DNA from: Acidobacteriota bacterium
GTDB taxonomy: Bacteria > Acidobacteriota > Terriglobia > Acidiferrales > UBA7541
DNA: 64,000 nucleotides
Direction: 5' to 3'
NCBI GenBank assembly: GCA_013289955.1
Contig: JABCYZ010000001.1
Span: forward strand, 522,565-586,564
Shown here: one piece after another, positions 53,343-62,979 of the stretch
Position numbering within the stretch: the first letter of the stretch is position 1
How the letters are laid out: each line of letters begins with the position of its first letter
Position numbers and translations under genes: made by a program
Notes under the pieces: generated by a model
Databases searched by the model: none
What the model saw: the letters and a program-made list of their open reading frames with translations, nothing else
What the model was told of the DNA's origin: nothing

Positions 53343-54068
53343 ATGGAACGAAAAAGAGTGAGGACGAGCGCATTCATGGGCATCGCTCTGGCCGTCATGT
53401 TCGGTGCGGCGTGCGAAGCAAGATCTCAGGACACCAAAACACCGTATCCGAGCATGGCTCCGGTCGAACAGTACCTGGTGGCGGATCGGAATGAGGAGAT
53501 AAAGCTGGCGCGAAGTGCTGCGCCTGACTCCATCTCAGGCGATGCCGAAGTTTTGGTCCTCGGACGACAGGGATACGAAACGGCGATCAAGGGCAAGAAC
53601 GGCTTCGTGTGCGTCGTGGAGCGATCGTGGATGTCTCCATTTGACTTCCCGCAGTTCTGGAACCCCAAGATGCGAGGCCCGATCTGTTTCAATCCGCCGG
53701 CGGTGCGATCCATCCTGCCACTCACTATCAAGAGAACGCAGCTGGTATTGGCGGGACTGTCCAAAGCCCAGATTATCGATGGTATCAAAGCATTCGGGAC
53801 GAAAGAACTGCCAGCCCTCGAACCGGGCGCAATGTGCTACATGATGTCGAGCCGAGGGTACCTAAATGACTCCGCCGGGCATTGGGTTCCGCATTTGATG
53901 TTTTACATCCCCCTAACAGATCCCAAGGTTTGGGGTGCAGATCTGCCCGGCTCCCCGGTTATGTTGAATCCGCAGTTTCAGGGTGCCCCGGAGCCAATCA
54001 CCGAGTTCATGATTCCAGTCGGCCATTGGTCGGACGGGACGCCTGCCACTCCGAAGGGGGAGCACTGA
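53343..54068 (+). CDS. Exported protein divergent from marR
   Basis: A 241-residue protein with a signal peptide (RTSAFMGIALAVMFGAACEA, cleavage before RSQD). The mature part has three cysteines (CVVERSW, ICFNPPAV, MCYMMSSRGYLND) and PHLMFYIPLTDPKVWGADLP. AGGAGAGG lies just before the ATG at 53343; the frame upstream to 53241 is not protein-like. Likely controlled by the MarR neighbour. The family is not recognised. Confidence 0.7.
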   Translation: MERKRVRTSAFMGIALAVMFGAACEARSQDTKTPYPSMAPVEQYLVADRNEEIKLARSAAPDSISGDAEVLVLGRQGYETAIKGKNGFVCVVERSWMSPFDFPQFWNPKMRGPICFNPPAVRSILPLTIKRTQLVLAGLSKAQIIDGIKAFGTKELPALEPGAMCYMMSSRGYLNDSAGHWVPHLMFYIPLTDPKVWGADLPGSPVMLNPQFQGAPEPITEFMIPVGHWSDGTPATPKGEH

Positions 54069-54357
54069 CGGATTACTTTGAACGAGTTGTCGCCCAGTGA
54101 TGAAAGATAGTCGTAGCTTGAATGCATCAAGCCAGCGAAGGTCGCCGGAATTTAGGCTTTTTTTGGAGGCTTGAAGCACGAATCCCCGCTATTCCGCAGC
54201 TTTGGCAAGGTATTCCCAACACCCCAGGCAGCGAGCAGGACGTCGCCGGAGTGAAGGTAATCCCGGCCGCCTCCTGCCACACCTAAGTCACGCAGGTGCC
54301 CCTTCTTACCAGGAATTAATTTATCTTTCAGCGGAGGGGGCCAACAGCTGCCCTACT

Positions 54358-56787
54358 TCAATCATGTCGCAGTGCTTCCATCGGGTCAACGGATGAAGCA
54401 CGCCGAGCGGGGAAGAAAGAGGCCAAACCCGAAACACAAACCAGCAGCAGCGAGGCTCCAAGAATGATGAACGGATCGCGCGACCCGCTTTCTGCCCACC
54501 CCGCCATCAGCTTGCCAAAGGCCAGACTCATCAGGATGCCTGCTACCAGGCCGCTCCCTACGCTAGTGGTTACGGACGCAAAAACAATCCCTAAGACATT
54601 CCTTGGTTTCGCACCCAGTGCGATCCGAATCCCGAACTCGTTTGTCCTTTGCGCAACGCTATAGGAGACTACGCTGTATAGCCCCAGGATTGCCAGCGCC
54701 AATGCCAGGAATGCAAAAACTCCGAGAAGAATGGTCACGAGGTGACCCCGTTGCCATTCCGGCAAAGACGTGATGAACTCTTCCAGGCTGGCTCCCTCTC
54801 CGGCAATCTGCTGGTTGGGATCGACCGAACTCACCTGTCGACGAACAACATGCAGAATAGAAAGTGGCGATCCGCTCGTTCGCACCAAAATTTCGGGATA
54901 CACGCCCAACCAGATTGTGTAAGGCACATAGATGGCGGACTTTACCGGATTTGCCAGGCCATTGTCGCGAGCATCAACAACTACCCCGGCCACTTCGAAC
55001 CACTGATCGCTACCGGAAGCAGCAAAACGAAGTGGTGGATTGTTCTTGATTTCGGGCAATCGAATCGTTTGCCCGAGGGCGTCGCCATTGGGCCAAAACT
55101 CGTGAGCCATAGTTTGGTTGACGACAGCTATGCGAGCGCCCCGCATTGTCTCCGCTTGGTCCCATATGCGCCCTCGAAGAAGCGAAATGTGAAGAAGAGA
55201 GAAATATTCGGGGCTGACAAGATTCAGACGGACATCCTGCCGTTGCAGGACTGGACTACCCATAATCTCAAATTTTTCGTCCCATCCATTCATTGGCGGA
55301 GTGGATTGCGAGGAAATTGCTGCTGAAACCACCCCAGGGATCGCTGCCACCCTTTGGCGAAGATGGTCGAAATAGGCTGCTCGTGCTTCCCAGCTCATGT
55401 AGGTATTGTTATGAATGGGTATGCCCACAACCAAGGTGTTGTGCGGGTCATAGCCGAGCTTTGTATGCAACAGGTGCAGAAGACTTTCCGTTGCCGCACC
55501 TGCGGCAGAGAGCAGCAGGAGCGTGGTAGCAATCTGTGCTGCGATCAGTGCAGTGTGCGTCCGCCTTCGGCCCCCTCCTCCGATAATTTTGCGAGTGCCG
55601 GATTGGATCGCTTGGCCCAGTTCCGAGCGGCTGAGTTGCAGGGCGGGCGACAGCCCAAACAGGATTCCTGTCGCCAGTGCAACTCCAATGCTGAAGCAGA
55701 GCACCACAAGGTTGACCCGAATGGCGGCTTCGGGCGGATACAGAGACTCCGGGAGCCACTTCACCACAAATGCCACGGAGCCATAAGCTAACAGGACGCC
55801 ACAAATTGCCCCAGCCAGCGACAGGACCAGGGACTCCGTCAGCAATTGTCTGAGTATGCGGACGCGGCTCGCTCCGAGAGCAGCCCGAACTGCCAACTCG
55901 TTCTTGCGAAGTGTGCCCCTCGCCAACAATAGAATTGAAACGTTTCCGCAGCCGATAAACAGGAGCACGAGGACGGCACCGAACAAAAGAAAGAGCGTGT
56001 GCCCTATGGTTTGCCCATATTGGTCAATCAGCCGCTTGCTCCGCACACGAAACCTGTCTGGATAACGCGCTGGCGTTTCCTTCGCGAATTGCTCGAGCAA
56101 CGATTGGAATTCCGCATCCGCCGCCTGCAGGCCTACACCCCGCTTAAGTCTCACGTAAACACCAAGAGGTTGGGCCGGATCATTCGTTATCTTCAGCGGA
56201 AGGTAAACATCGGCAAGAACCCAGGCGAAACGCCGAGGCAAAACCCCGATAATCGTGTAGTTCTTGTGGTCTAGCTGTAAAGTCTTACCGAGAACGTCCG
56301 CGCTGCCCGCGAATTGCCGCTGCCAAAACAGGTAGCTCAGGACAGCCACTGGCTGCGAATCATCGGCGGCATCAGACGGAATGAGTCCGCGTCCGAGCAA
56401 CGCGGGAACGCCGAAGAAGCTTGTTGCGTTGACTGTGAAAAAAACAGCTCTAACATCCTCGGGCACATCGCTCCCGGTTGTGCTCAATTCCCAATCCTGT
56501 TGCGCCAAGACGCTGTCGACTGCTTTCGCGTCTCGCAACTGCTGCACCTGCGAGCCAGTCACGTAGACTGAATTTTCGTTCCCGTCCTTGTCCTGGGTCA
56601 CAACGGTAACGATGCTGTTCGCTGCTGCGTATGGATAGGGATTCATCAGGACTGCGTGAATGACACTGAACACTGCGGTAGTGGCGCCAATGCCAAGCGC
56701 GAGAGAAATCAAGGCCGTTATCGTGAACGCTGGGCTCTTTTTCAGCCACCGCAAGCCATACCGTACGTCTTGCCAAAAGTTCACCAT
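54358..56787 (-). CDS. ADOP/MacB-type FtsX permease
   Basis: An 809-residue protein with the acidobacterial ADOP layout: VNFWQDVRYGLRWLKKSPAF at the start, a first TM helix, a large extracytoplasmic domain (about 50-250), an FtsX block of three TM helices (about 265-390), a second large domain (about 415-650) and a final FtsX block. Such permeases normally work with a MacB-like ATPase, which is not encoded nearby, and often sit behind a PadR regulator, also absent here. The substrate is unknown. Confidence 0.9.
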   Translation of the reverse strand: MVNFWQDVRYGLRWLKKSPAFTITALISLALGIGATTAVFSVIHAVLMNPYPYAAANSIVTVVTQDKDGNENSVYVTGSQVQQLRDAKAVDSVLAQQDWELSTTGSDVPEDVRAVFFTVNATSFFGVPALLGRGLIPSDAADDSQPVAVLSYLFWQRQFAGSADVLGKTLQLDHKNYTIIGVLPRRFAWVLADVYLPLKITNDPAQPLGVYVRLKRGVGLQAADAEFQSLLEQFAKETPARYPDRFRVRSKRLIDQYGQTIGHTLFLLFGAVLVLLFIGCGNVSILLLARGTLRKNELAVRAALGASRVRILRQLLTESLVLSLAGAICGVLLAYGSVAFVVKWLPESLYPPEAAIRVNLVVLCFSIGVALATGILFGLSPALQLSRSELGQAIQSGTRKIIGGGGRRRTHTALIAAQIATTLLLLSAAGAATESLLHLLHTKLGYDPHNTLVVGIPIHNNTYMSWEARAAYFDHLRQRVAAIPGVVSAAISSQSTPPMNGWDEKFEIMGSPVLQRQDVRLNLVSPEYFSLLHISLLRGRIWDQAETMRGARIAVVNQTMAHEFWPNGDALGQTIRLPEIKNNPPLRFAASGSDQWFEVAGVVVDARDNGLANPVKSAIYVPYTIWLGVYPEILVRTSGSPLSILHVVRRQVSSVDPNQQIAGEGASLEEFITSLPEWQRGHLVTILLGVFAFLALALAILGLYSVVSYSVAQRTNEFGIRIALGAKPRNVLGIVFASVTTSVGSGLVAGILMSLAFGKLMAGWAESGSRDPFIILGASLLLVCVSGLASFFPARRASSVDPMEALRHD

Positions 56788-56824
56788 CAGGGCGCCCCTC
56801 GGCGTTCAGCGATTCATTTAACTC

Positions 56825-58186
56825 TTGGAAAGATGTCGTGCCAAGCTTTTTGTTGCATGCGCTGCAAATCAAGTATTTACCCTATTCTCAAAAATACGGC
56901 AGCCGGGTAGGCTTCGTTCGCAGGCGGGGGGCTCTTTGAGCTTAGAGAGTTTTTTTCAAGTCTCTGATTACGGGACTTCTCAGGGCCCTGATCCTTCCGG
57001 TCGAGGTAGAGCCTACACGACTGACAGCAATGCCCGGATCTCGATTGGTAATTGCCATGATTGGTTCGAACACTGTTTCGAGCGAACAGGCAGGGGCCTC
57101 GAGCTGCCCTTTAGGGAAGCGGACAATGAGACCCGCGATTTCCTGCGGTTTGAGGTAACCAAGCGGCTACTTTTCTGCCATCTGGGGGACTGGGTTCTCG
57201 CAAGACTCCCGATGCGCGTCGCGCGTCTCGTGGGCCACGCGCCTGAAGTGCCAGACGAAGAATCTGTCTATGAGAAACTGTTTACTCGCGTATCAATCGA
57301 GGAACTCGACGCCATTCATCTGGACTCTGTGAGGCCTGACACTTTGCTGTGGCGTTATCTACAGGATAACCCTCTGATCCAGAAGTCCTTCCGCTTTTAC
57401 AGCTACGAGGGGCCACTACCGCACCAGCTGATCCGTCTCAGCGGTTCTTTTGGCGACTATTTGCAACGACTTTCTTCTAAGACGCGAAAGAACCGGCTTA
57501 GAGAGATCAAGATATTGCGAGAGCTCGGTGAGGTGAAATTGGTTCGCGTAACCGAAGCCTCCGAAATAGACAGCTTCCTTGATGCGGCGTACGGCATCTC
57601 TCACGAGACACGACAGTTCAAACGATTCGGTCGAAGTATCGCGGCCCGCGATCGACGCTTGGTAAAGAACGAACTATTGCGTTTGGCGCAGCATGGGTCA
57701 TTGCGATCTTACCTCCTGACCTGTTCCAAGGTGCCGTGCTCCTTCATTCTGGGACAGCAGAGTGGCTCAAGGTTTCACCCGGTTGCCGCCGGGGTTGATC
57801 CCGCATGGGAGAAGTACAGTGTCGGCACGGCTCTTCTCTTGCTCGTTCTGGAGGATCTCTTTGGAGAAAATTCTCCGGACTTCTATGACCTTGGAACTTC
57901 CGCGAAATACAAAGAGTATTTGGCGACCGATAGCTACCTTGAGGCCAGTGTCTGGCTTTTCCGGCGGCGGCCTTACCCTATATTCGCGAGCAGCATCCTT
58001 GCTATGTGCAATCTGACCTCAAGAGTCGGAGGCGCGGCACTGGAGCGCCTTGGCCTGAAACGAAAAGTGACGCGGTTGATCCGTAGGATGGATACTGGCG
58101 ACCGTAGAAATGCCAGTAGAGAGAGGTTTACTTTCGGTCGAGATGACGGCTCAGGAACCACAAAAAGCCGGTCACGGCGACGATAA
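56825..58186 (+). CDS. GNAT/CelD-type acetyltransferase-like protein, start uncertain
   Basis: The frame from a TTG at 56825 gives 453 residues. The family pattern starts near the LPMRVARLVGHAPEVP region and continues with YLQRLSSKTRKNRLREIKIL, SYLLTCSKVPCSFILGQQ, VDPAWEKYSVGTALLLLVLE and YDLGTSAKYKEYLATDSYLE, which fits the acyltransferases with a BioF2-like GNAT domain. The first 110 or so residues have unusual composition and no in-frame ATG exists, so the real start may be further in or the 5' end may be damaged. It overlaps the decayed membrane gene by 59 bases. Confidence 0.7.
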   Translation: MERCRAKLFVACAANQVFTLFSKIRQPGRLRSQAGGSLSLESFFQVSDYGTSQGPDPSGRGRAYTTDSNARISIGNCHDWFEHCFERTGRGLELPFREADNETRDFLRFEVTKRLLFCHLGDWVLARLPMRVARLVGHAPEVPDEESVYEKLFTRVSIEELDAIHLDSVRPDTLLWRYLQDNPLIQKSFRFYSYEGPLPHQLIRLSGSFGDYLQRLSSKTRKNRLREIKILRELGEVKLVRVTEASEIDSFLDAAYGISHETRQFKRFGRSIAARDRRLVKNELLRLAQHGSLRSYLLTCSKVPCSFILGQQSGSRFHPVAAGVDPAWEKYSVGTALLLLVLEDLFGENSPDFYDLGTSAKYKEYLATDSYLEASVWLFRRRPYPIFASSILAMCNLTSRVGGAALERLGLKRKVTRLIRRMDTGDRRNASRERFTFGRDDGSGTTKSRSRRR

Positions 58187-58536
58187 GCAGCGTATGGTAA
58201 TCGAATTTGGTGTTTATGTTTTCGCGGATGATGTCGAAGAGAGCGTAGACGTAAATCCAGAACAGCAATTTCGTTATTGTGGCGGCGAAAGACCTGGGCC
58301 AGTCGATGAGCGTGGCGCGCTGCCATACATGTCGGGGTATCGGAGTGCGGTGCAGAGCGTCGCGAACGTGATGAGGAGATTGCGGAGGAGTTTGCGGCCG
58401 AGGGTTGCGCCCGAATGAAAGTCGCCCATTTCGTCGAGCTTTTTTTTATACCCATGTCGCCGTTGCCGTCGCCGAAAATAGCCTCGTGGACTTTTTCGAG
58501 TTTGTCGTGATCGGAGACCGGTAGTTCTTCAGGCAT
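58128..58536 (-). pseudogene. Frameshifted small membrane protein gene
   Basis: The frame from ATG 58536 reads MPEELPVSDHDKLEKVHEAI, then FGDGNGDMGIK. At a run of eight A (58440-58447) one base seems missing: a ninth would give KKKLDEMGDFHSGATLGRKL. A second shift is needed near 58330, after which WQRATLIDWPRSFAATITK, FWIYVYALFDIIREN and VAVTGFLWFLSRHLDR run to the stop at 58128. The whole would be about 137 residues with two hydrophobic segments. Its neighbourhood is mobile. Confidence 0.65.
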
Positions 58537-58607
58537 GGGAATTGGGGTCCGTTAGCCGAATACCATCCACGTAGGGTTGACCTGATCGTCGAGCGAGGCC
58601 ATCGACG

Positions 58608-59319
58608 TTCAATCACTATCGCTCGCTGATGTCGCTGAGCTATCGCCCAGGGATTCTGAATCGAAATGTGACTTCCAATCCCGCGCGTTCGGTGATGCAC
58701 CATCGGGAGGACAACAACCGCGCGCGGTTCCTAACGGAAGAGGAGGAAAGGAAGCTCCACAGGGTTATCGAAGCGAAGTGCTCCTTGCACCTTGCCTAGC
58801 TGGATCTGGCGATCCACATCGGGTTACGCAAGGGCAGTCAGTACAGCCTGACCGTGGGACATGGTAGACTTTAACGGTCGGATGTTGAACATCCCGCTGA
58901 CGAAGAACGAAGAACCCGTACACGCCCCGCTGAATAATGCTGCGGTGGCCGCCCTTGGGGTGGTGCGCGACCGGGGCGATAGTAGAGGGCGTGTGTTCCA
59001 GTCGGTCAAGACCGGCGAACCGCTCGAAAACGTGCGACACTAGTTTGAGGTTGGGGTGCTTGAGGCGGGGATCGAGAACTTTCGTTGGCGCGACTTGCGG
59101 CACGCGTTTGCGAGCCGGCAGCGCATGAAGGGTGCCCCGCTCGAGGACGATAGCGGATCCTTTGGTGCACAAGAGTTTAGCGATGACGAGGCGATACGCG
59201 CATCTGGGGCCGAACAAGCTGTACGTGGTGGTGTCTCTCTTGAACTCAGCTGCCACCACAACAGCCACCGCCGAAACCGACTCCCGGGTGCCAACCTCGC
59301 AAGCTATTGGTTTATAAAT
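58608..59319 (+). pseudogene. Decayed tyrosine recombinase upstream of tRNA-Lys
   Basis: The pieces read NHYRSLMSLSYRPGILNRNV, FLTEEEERKLHRVIEAK, LDLAIHIGLRKGSQYSLT, DFNGRMLNIPLTKNEEPV, RWRDLRHAFASRQRMKG and LVHKSLAMTRRYAHL. The GLRKG, DLRHAFASR and RRYAHL motifs of the catalytic core are all still recognisable. There is a stop at 58797, a frame change near 58857, a stop at 59041 and another frame change near 59135. It ends six bases before the tRNA. Confidence 0.82.
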
Positions 59320-59324
59320 AGTTT

Positions 59325-59399
59325 AGGGGCGTAGCTCAGTGGTAGAGCAGCGGCCTTTTAAGCCGAAGGTCGTGGGTTCGATCCCCACCGCCCCTACCA
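59325..59399 (+). tRNA. tRNA-Lys (anticodon UUU), CCA encoded
   Basis: The acceptor stem AGGGGCG pairs with CGCCCCU, followed by discriminator A and CCA. The D arm is GCUC...GAGC, the anticodon loop is CUUUUAA with anticodon UUU, and the T arm is GUGGG-UUCGAUC-CCCAC. The first anticodon-stem pair looks like a G-A mismatch. It is the probable attachment site of the element to its right. Confidence 0.96.
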
Positions 59400-59467
59400 A
59401 ACCAATTTTGTTTTCTATAACTTACAGCCGTGCTTTCTAACAAAACCCGGCTTTCTAACAATTGCAG

Positions 59468-60595
59468 TCAGTTCACCAGTCTTGTCGAGCGTTTCTGAAC
59501 CGCGTTGCGCTGTGCATCCCCGATGACGTGCCCATAAATTCCGAGCGTGATTCTTGCGTCTGAATGCCGGAGCTGCTTCTGCACAACGGCTGGAGTTGCG
59601 CCGTCCTCAAGAAGAGAGCTTGCCGCGCCGTGCCTCGCCGCGTGGAAGCCCCCACGTGGAATGCCCAAACGTCGGAGCAACGGATGCAGCTTTTTCTCCC
59701 GCAGTTTGTTCGCTGAGAACGCCCTGCCGTATCGGTTGACGAAGAGCAACTCGTGCTTGTGATCGTGCCTTTGAAGATGAGCGCGCAACCGTGCTTCCAA
59801 TTCTTTGGACATTGGTAGGTCCGCGCTACTCGCCTTCGATTTCACGCCGGTGACCGTGCGAGTGGCAGCATCGACACTCTGGCGCACCCGGATGACGTGC
59901 CTTGCGAAGTCCACGTCGAGGACGCGGAGGCCGAGAGTCTCACCGATACGCAGGCCCAACACCGCCGTAACTGCAACGATGGTGCTCAATGGTTCCGGCG
60001 CATTGGCGATAACTCTCTGCAACTCCTCATCCATAAAGGAACGCTGTTCTGCCTTCACCCCCTCGCGCGGCAAAGTCAAGTTTGCGAAACGGAAGTCTCC
60101 GCATGCATAACCCCAACTTTTTGCAGTTTTAAGAAGGGAAGAAAGAGTGAGCAACACATTTTCCACCGTCTTCCGTGAACGCCCGCCACCTGCCAGATAC
60201 GCGACGAAGCCTTGAACAACCTTCGTCGTGATTTCAGGCAAGCGGTGATTGCCCAACTTCGGAATGATGTGCGCTCGCAGATTCGATTCCGCTGCCCTCG
60301 TTGTGCTGCCTTTCAGATTGACCGCGACGATTGCGCGCCACTCTTCGACAAAGTCAGAAAGAGTAAGCCCGGTTCTCGGTGGCAATTTTAAGGCCGCATC
60401 GTTAACCGCGTTTAAGTACGGCTGAAACTGCTTATTTGCATCACGTTCCGATTGCTCGCTTACAAGTCCAAGAGGCTGCCAGCATTGCTTGCGCTTCAAT
60501 GATCCATCCGATTGCAGGACATCCGCGCGATACACGCCGTACCTCCTCCCTGACTTTTTTACTAAAGTACCTCGTTGAAACCTTCTTCGCGGCAC
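59468..60595 (-). CDS. Tyrosine recombinase (integrase)
   Basis: A 375-residue phage-type integrase. The N-terminal arm-binding part starts with RRRFQRGTLVKKSGRRYGVY, a SAM-like core-binding domain lies at about 70-170, and the catalytic domain shows the Arg (LGLRIGETLGL), HxxR (FHAARHG), the second His (RHSDARITLG) and the Tyr (IYGHVIGD). I prefer the GTG at 60595 with GGGAG upstream. An in-frame start at 60775 would add 60 residues without family features. It acts on the tRNA-Lys site 70 bases away. Confidence 0.92.
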   Translation of the reverse strand: MPRRRFQRGTLVKKSGRRYGVYRADVLQSDGSLKRKQCWQPLGLVSEQSERDANKQFQPYLNAVNDAALKLPPRTGLTLSDFVEEWRAIVAVNLKGSTTRAAESNLRAHIIPKLGNHRLPEITTKVVQGFVAYLAGGGRSRKTVENVLLTLSSLLKTAKSWGYACGDFRFANLTLPREGVKAEQRSFMDEELQRVIANAPEPLSTIVAVTAVLGLRIGETLGLRVLDVDFARHVIRVRQSVDAATRTVTGVKSKASSADLPMSKELEARLRAHLQRHDHKHELLFVNRYGRAFSANKLREKKLHPLLRRLGIPRGGFHAARHGAASSLLEDGATPAVVQKQLRHSDARITLGIYGHVIGDAQRNAVQKRSTRLVN

Positions 60596-60835
60596 AGTGA
60601 CTCCCGTGCTCGCCTGAGAAGGCGTTACCGGCGCGGATTCTAGCACAGCAGCTGAACGAAAATGACAATCGCCTTGCCCGCTAGAAAGTGAGCCTCGGAC
60701 AAACTTGCGAAATTCCGGCGTGCACAACCATTCCGGCTGTTTTTCAAGCCCCCCGTATTGGACAGCTGCCTCCATGGTTCCCCGATAATTTTCTCTTCCA
60801 ATCGCCCGGGCCGGTGACCCAACCCAGCAAGGAGC

Positions 60836-62173
60836 CTATTCCCCAAACTCCCCGCTACGGGCTCCCTCGGCGTATTGCGCATCGTCAAAGCGCAATTTCT
60901 TCACGTTGAACATGGTCTTGATTTTTCCTGTTCGTCCATCTCTGCTTTTCAGCAACCACAGTTGGGCTTCCTTCTCATCGCCCTCCAGCTCGCGCACATA
61001 GGGCCGGTCCACCAGGATGATGAAGCTGGCGTGCTTTTGCTTCGCGCCCGAACCGTAGAGCCGCTGGAGAGTAGGTTTGGCGGCCTCCTCGCCGCTGAGT
61101 GTTTTGCGGAGCTGCGAAATGAGGATCACCACGCATTTCAGTTCCACCGCCAGCGACTTCGAGAAGCGGGCGATATTCTTCTGCTGCTCGAACTCGTTTC
61201 CGCCCGGCGCGTCAATCAGCTCGTCGTAGTCGAGGATCACCAAATCCAGACCACCATGCGCTCTCATCTTGCGCGCCACGCGGCGGATTCGCCCTAGCTC
61301 CAGTTCGCCGTCGAGAATCCGGCAACGTTTGCACTGGTGCGCAGCTGCCTCGACGAGCGACGTAAACTCCTCATCGGTGAGAAGATCGTCGCGCCGCATT
61401 TTAAAGGGAGCAACGTTCGCCGCTGGGGCCAGTCCCCGGCCCGCCAAATGCGCGGCGGACATTTCGCCGGAGCAAAACAGGGCGCGAAACCCGTCACGGC
61501 AAGCGCGAGCACGGATTTGTTCGGCTGCCAAACTTTTCCCTGTCCCCGTCTCGGCTGTGAGTACAACAACCTCTCCTTCGCGGAATCCAGCGGTCCATTG
61601 ATCCAGACGGTCCACGTCCGTATAGATTTTTAGCCGCGCGCCCTGACGAAGCTCTGCGAGTTTCTCCGTTCCCGCGTCAAAGTACGTTGTGCCGTCGTCC
61701 TCGATACTCTCCAACTCCTGCGCCAGTTCCGATAATTGCTCGATGGCACCGTCGAGCAGTTGCTCCGCGCTTCCGGCCTGCTCGAAGGCCAGCTTTTGCA
61801 CGCGCTCAGAAAGGTGAATGACTCGACGGAAGGTAGCCATGCGCCGCAAGCTCCGCGCCCCTGTGAGCACATCGCTGCCCTTGTGTACCCCATCCACCAG
61901 ACTGGAGAGATAAGCAATGTCCCCGGCTGCTTCCAGGCTTTTCGACGCCGCGAGTCTATCGTAAATATTGAGCAAGCCCGGCGGCTTGCCTGCATCACAA
62001 AGTTCCCGCATTTGCGTAAAAATGTTTCGATTTCGGGGATTGAGAAAATCCTCGGGCTGCAAAATTCCGAGAAGCTCCGACGCTTGCGCATGCTCAGCGA
62101 AAATCGCCCCGAGCAAGGAGCGTTCGATGTAGTCATCGTGGGGCAAGGGCTTGGCTATTTTCGGTTGCGCCAC
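60836..62173 (-). CDS. DnaB-like replicative helicase of the element
   Basis: A 445-residue helicase. The N-terminal domain (PHDDYIERSLLGAIFAEH, FLNPRNRNIFTQMREL, AGDIAYLSSLVDGV) is DnaB-type. The C-terminal RecA-like part has Walker A TAETGTGKS, Walker B LDLVILDYDEL and ISQLRKT. I use the GTG at 62173, behind GGAGG, which overlaps the upstream gene by 19 bases; longer starts would run inside that gene. It probably loads at the element's own origin. Confidence 0.88.
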   Translation of the reverse strand: MAQPKIAKPLPHDDYIERSLLGAIFAEHAQASELLGILQPEDFLNPRNRNIFTQMRELCDAGKPPGLLNIYDRLAASKSLEAAGDIAYLSSLVDGVHKGSDVLTGARSLRRMATFRRVIHLSERVQKLAFEQAGSAEQLLDGAIEQLSELAQELESIEDDGTTYFDAGTEKLAELRQGARLKIYTDVDRLDQWTAGFREGEVVVLTAETGTGKSLAAEQIRARACRDGFRALFCSGEMSAAHLAGRGLAPAANVAPFKMRRDDLLTDEEFTSLVEAAAHQCKRCRILDGELELGRIRRVARKMRAHGGLDLVILDYDELIDAPGGNEFEQQKNIARFSKSLAVELKCVVILISQLRKTLSGEEAAKPTLQRLYGSGAKQKHASFIILVDRPYVRELEGDEKEAQLWLLKSRDGRTGKIKTMFNVKKLRFDDAQYAEGARSGEFGE

Positions 62174-62979
62174 GGCTGGGCCTCCAATTCCGGGGTTCCC
62201 GCACGGATCGGTTCCTGCCTTGCGAGGGCGTCCTCCCACCGGCGCTCGTTGAGATACGTGGCCGGATGGGGAACAAACCGTCCGCCGTCGCGTTTCCAAT
62301 CCTCGGACTGTTTGCGGAACTGCACATCCGCCAGAATTTGAGGATGTTCCCTGGCCGGGATTTTGTTCCAGGCTTTCAGCGCGCGGGATTTGGCCTGTTT
62401 TTTGGGATAGATTTTCCAAAATTCTTCAAATCCAGACAGACACAGCGAAGGCGAAGCCTGAGCGACTTTGGTTTTCCACGCCTTTCCCGTATCCCTATCC
62501 AAATCCTTGTCCAAATCCTTATCCTGTGCATGAGGTGTCATTGATGTCTCATTGAGGTTTGTATGAGCATCTTCGTTTGCCTCCCCCTTCCCCCCTTTTG
62601 CCTCCATGTAGGCGGCGAGTTGTTCCTGCGGAACTGGCGGAGCGAACTTCGCGTAGCGCATTTGAAGGGAGGGCGGAGGACGGCGTCCCGGCTTCTGGCT
62701 ATTCGTCCAGTGGCCGTACCGCTTCCCGTCCTGCGTCCAAACGAAGAGCAATCCCTTGTCTCGGAATTCATCCAAAATTTGTTCGAGCCGCTCCAGCGTG
62801 AAATTCTTGCGGATCGGTGCCACCTTCCCGAAAATCACGCGCAGGCTGGTTAATTCGAACGAGCCCCACGAATCGGCCAGGCCGTAGAGCCAGGCGTACT
62901 CTGCCTGCGCCCAGGGGGCGCACAGCGCGATTTTCTGTGAGGCCCAAAGGGCTTCAAAGACAATAATTCGGGGGGGCAT
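62155..62979 (-). CDS. Phage-type replication organiser-like protein
   Basis: A 274-residue protein. The first 110 residues look like a winged helix (LYGLADSWGSFELTSLRVIF, ERLEQILDEFRDKGLLFVWT). A charged linker with repeated Asp/Lys follows, and the C-terminal part has GFEEFWKIYPKKQAKSRALK and HPATYLNERRWEDALARQEP, which is common in phage replisome proteins. It likely recruits the DnaB-like helicase. The start overlaps the upstream stop (TAATG). Confidence 0.75.
   Translation of the reverse strand: MPPRIIVFEALWASQKIALCAPWAQAEYAWLYGLADSWGSFELTSLRVIFGKVAPIRKNFTLERLEQILDEFRDKGLLFVWTQDGKRYGHWTNSQKPGRRPPPSLQMRYAKFAPPVPQEQLAAYMEAKGGKGEANEDAHTNLNETSMTPHAQDKDLDKDLDRDTGKAWKTKVAQASPSLCLSGFEEFWKIYPKKQAKSRALKAWNKIPAREHPQILADVQFRKQSEDWKRDGGRFVPHPATYLNERRWEDALARQEPIRAGTPELEAQPWRNRK

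Noticed and set aside
59132..59317. Short intact gene before the tRNA
   Set aside because: It is the last in-frame piece of the decayed recombinase (HKSLAMTRRYAHL), not an independent gene.
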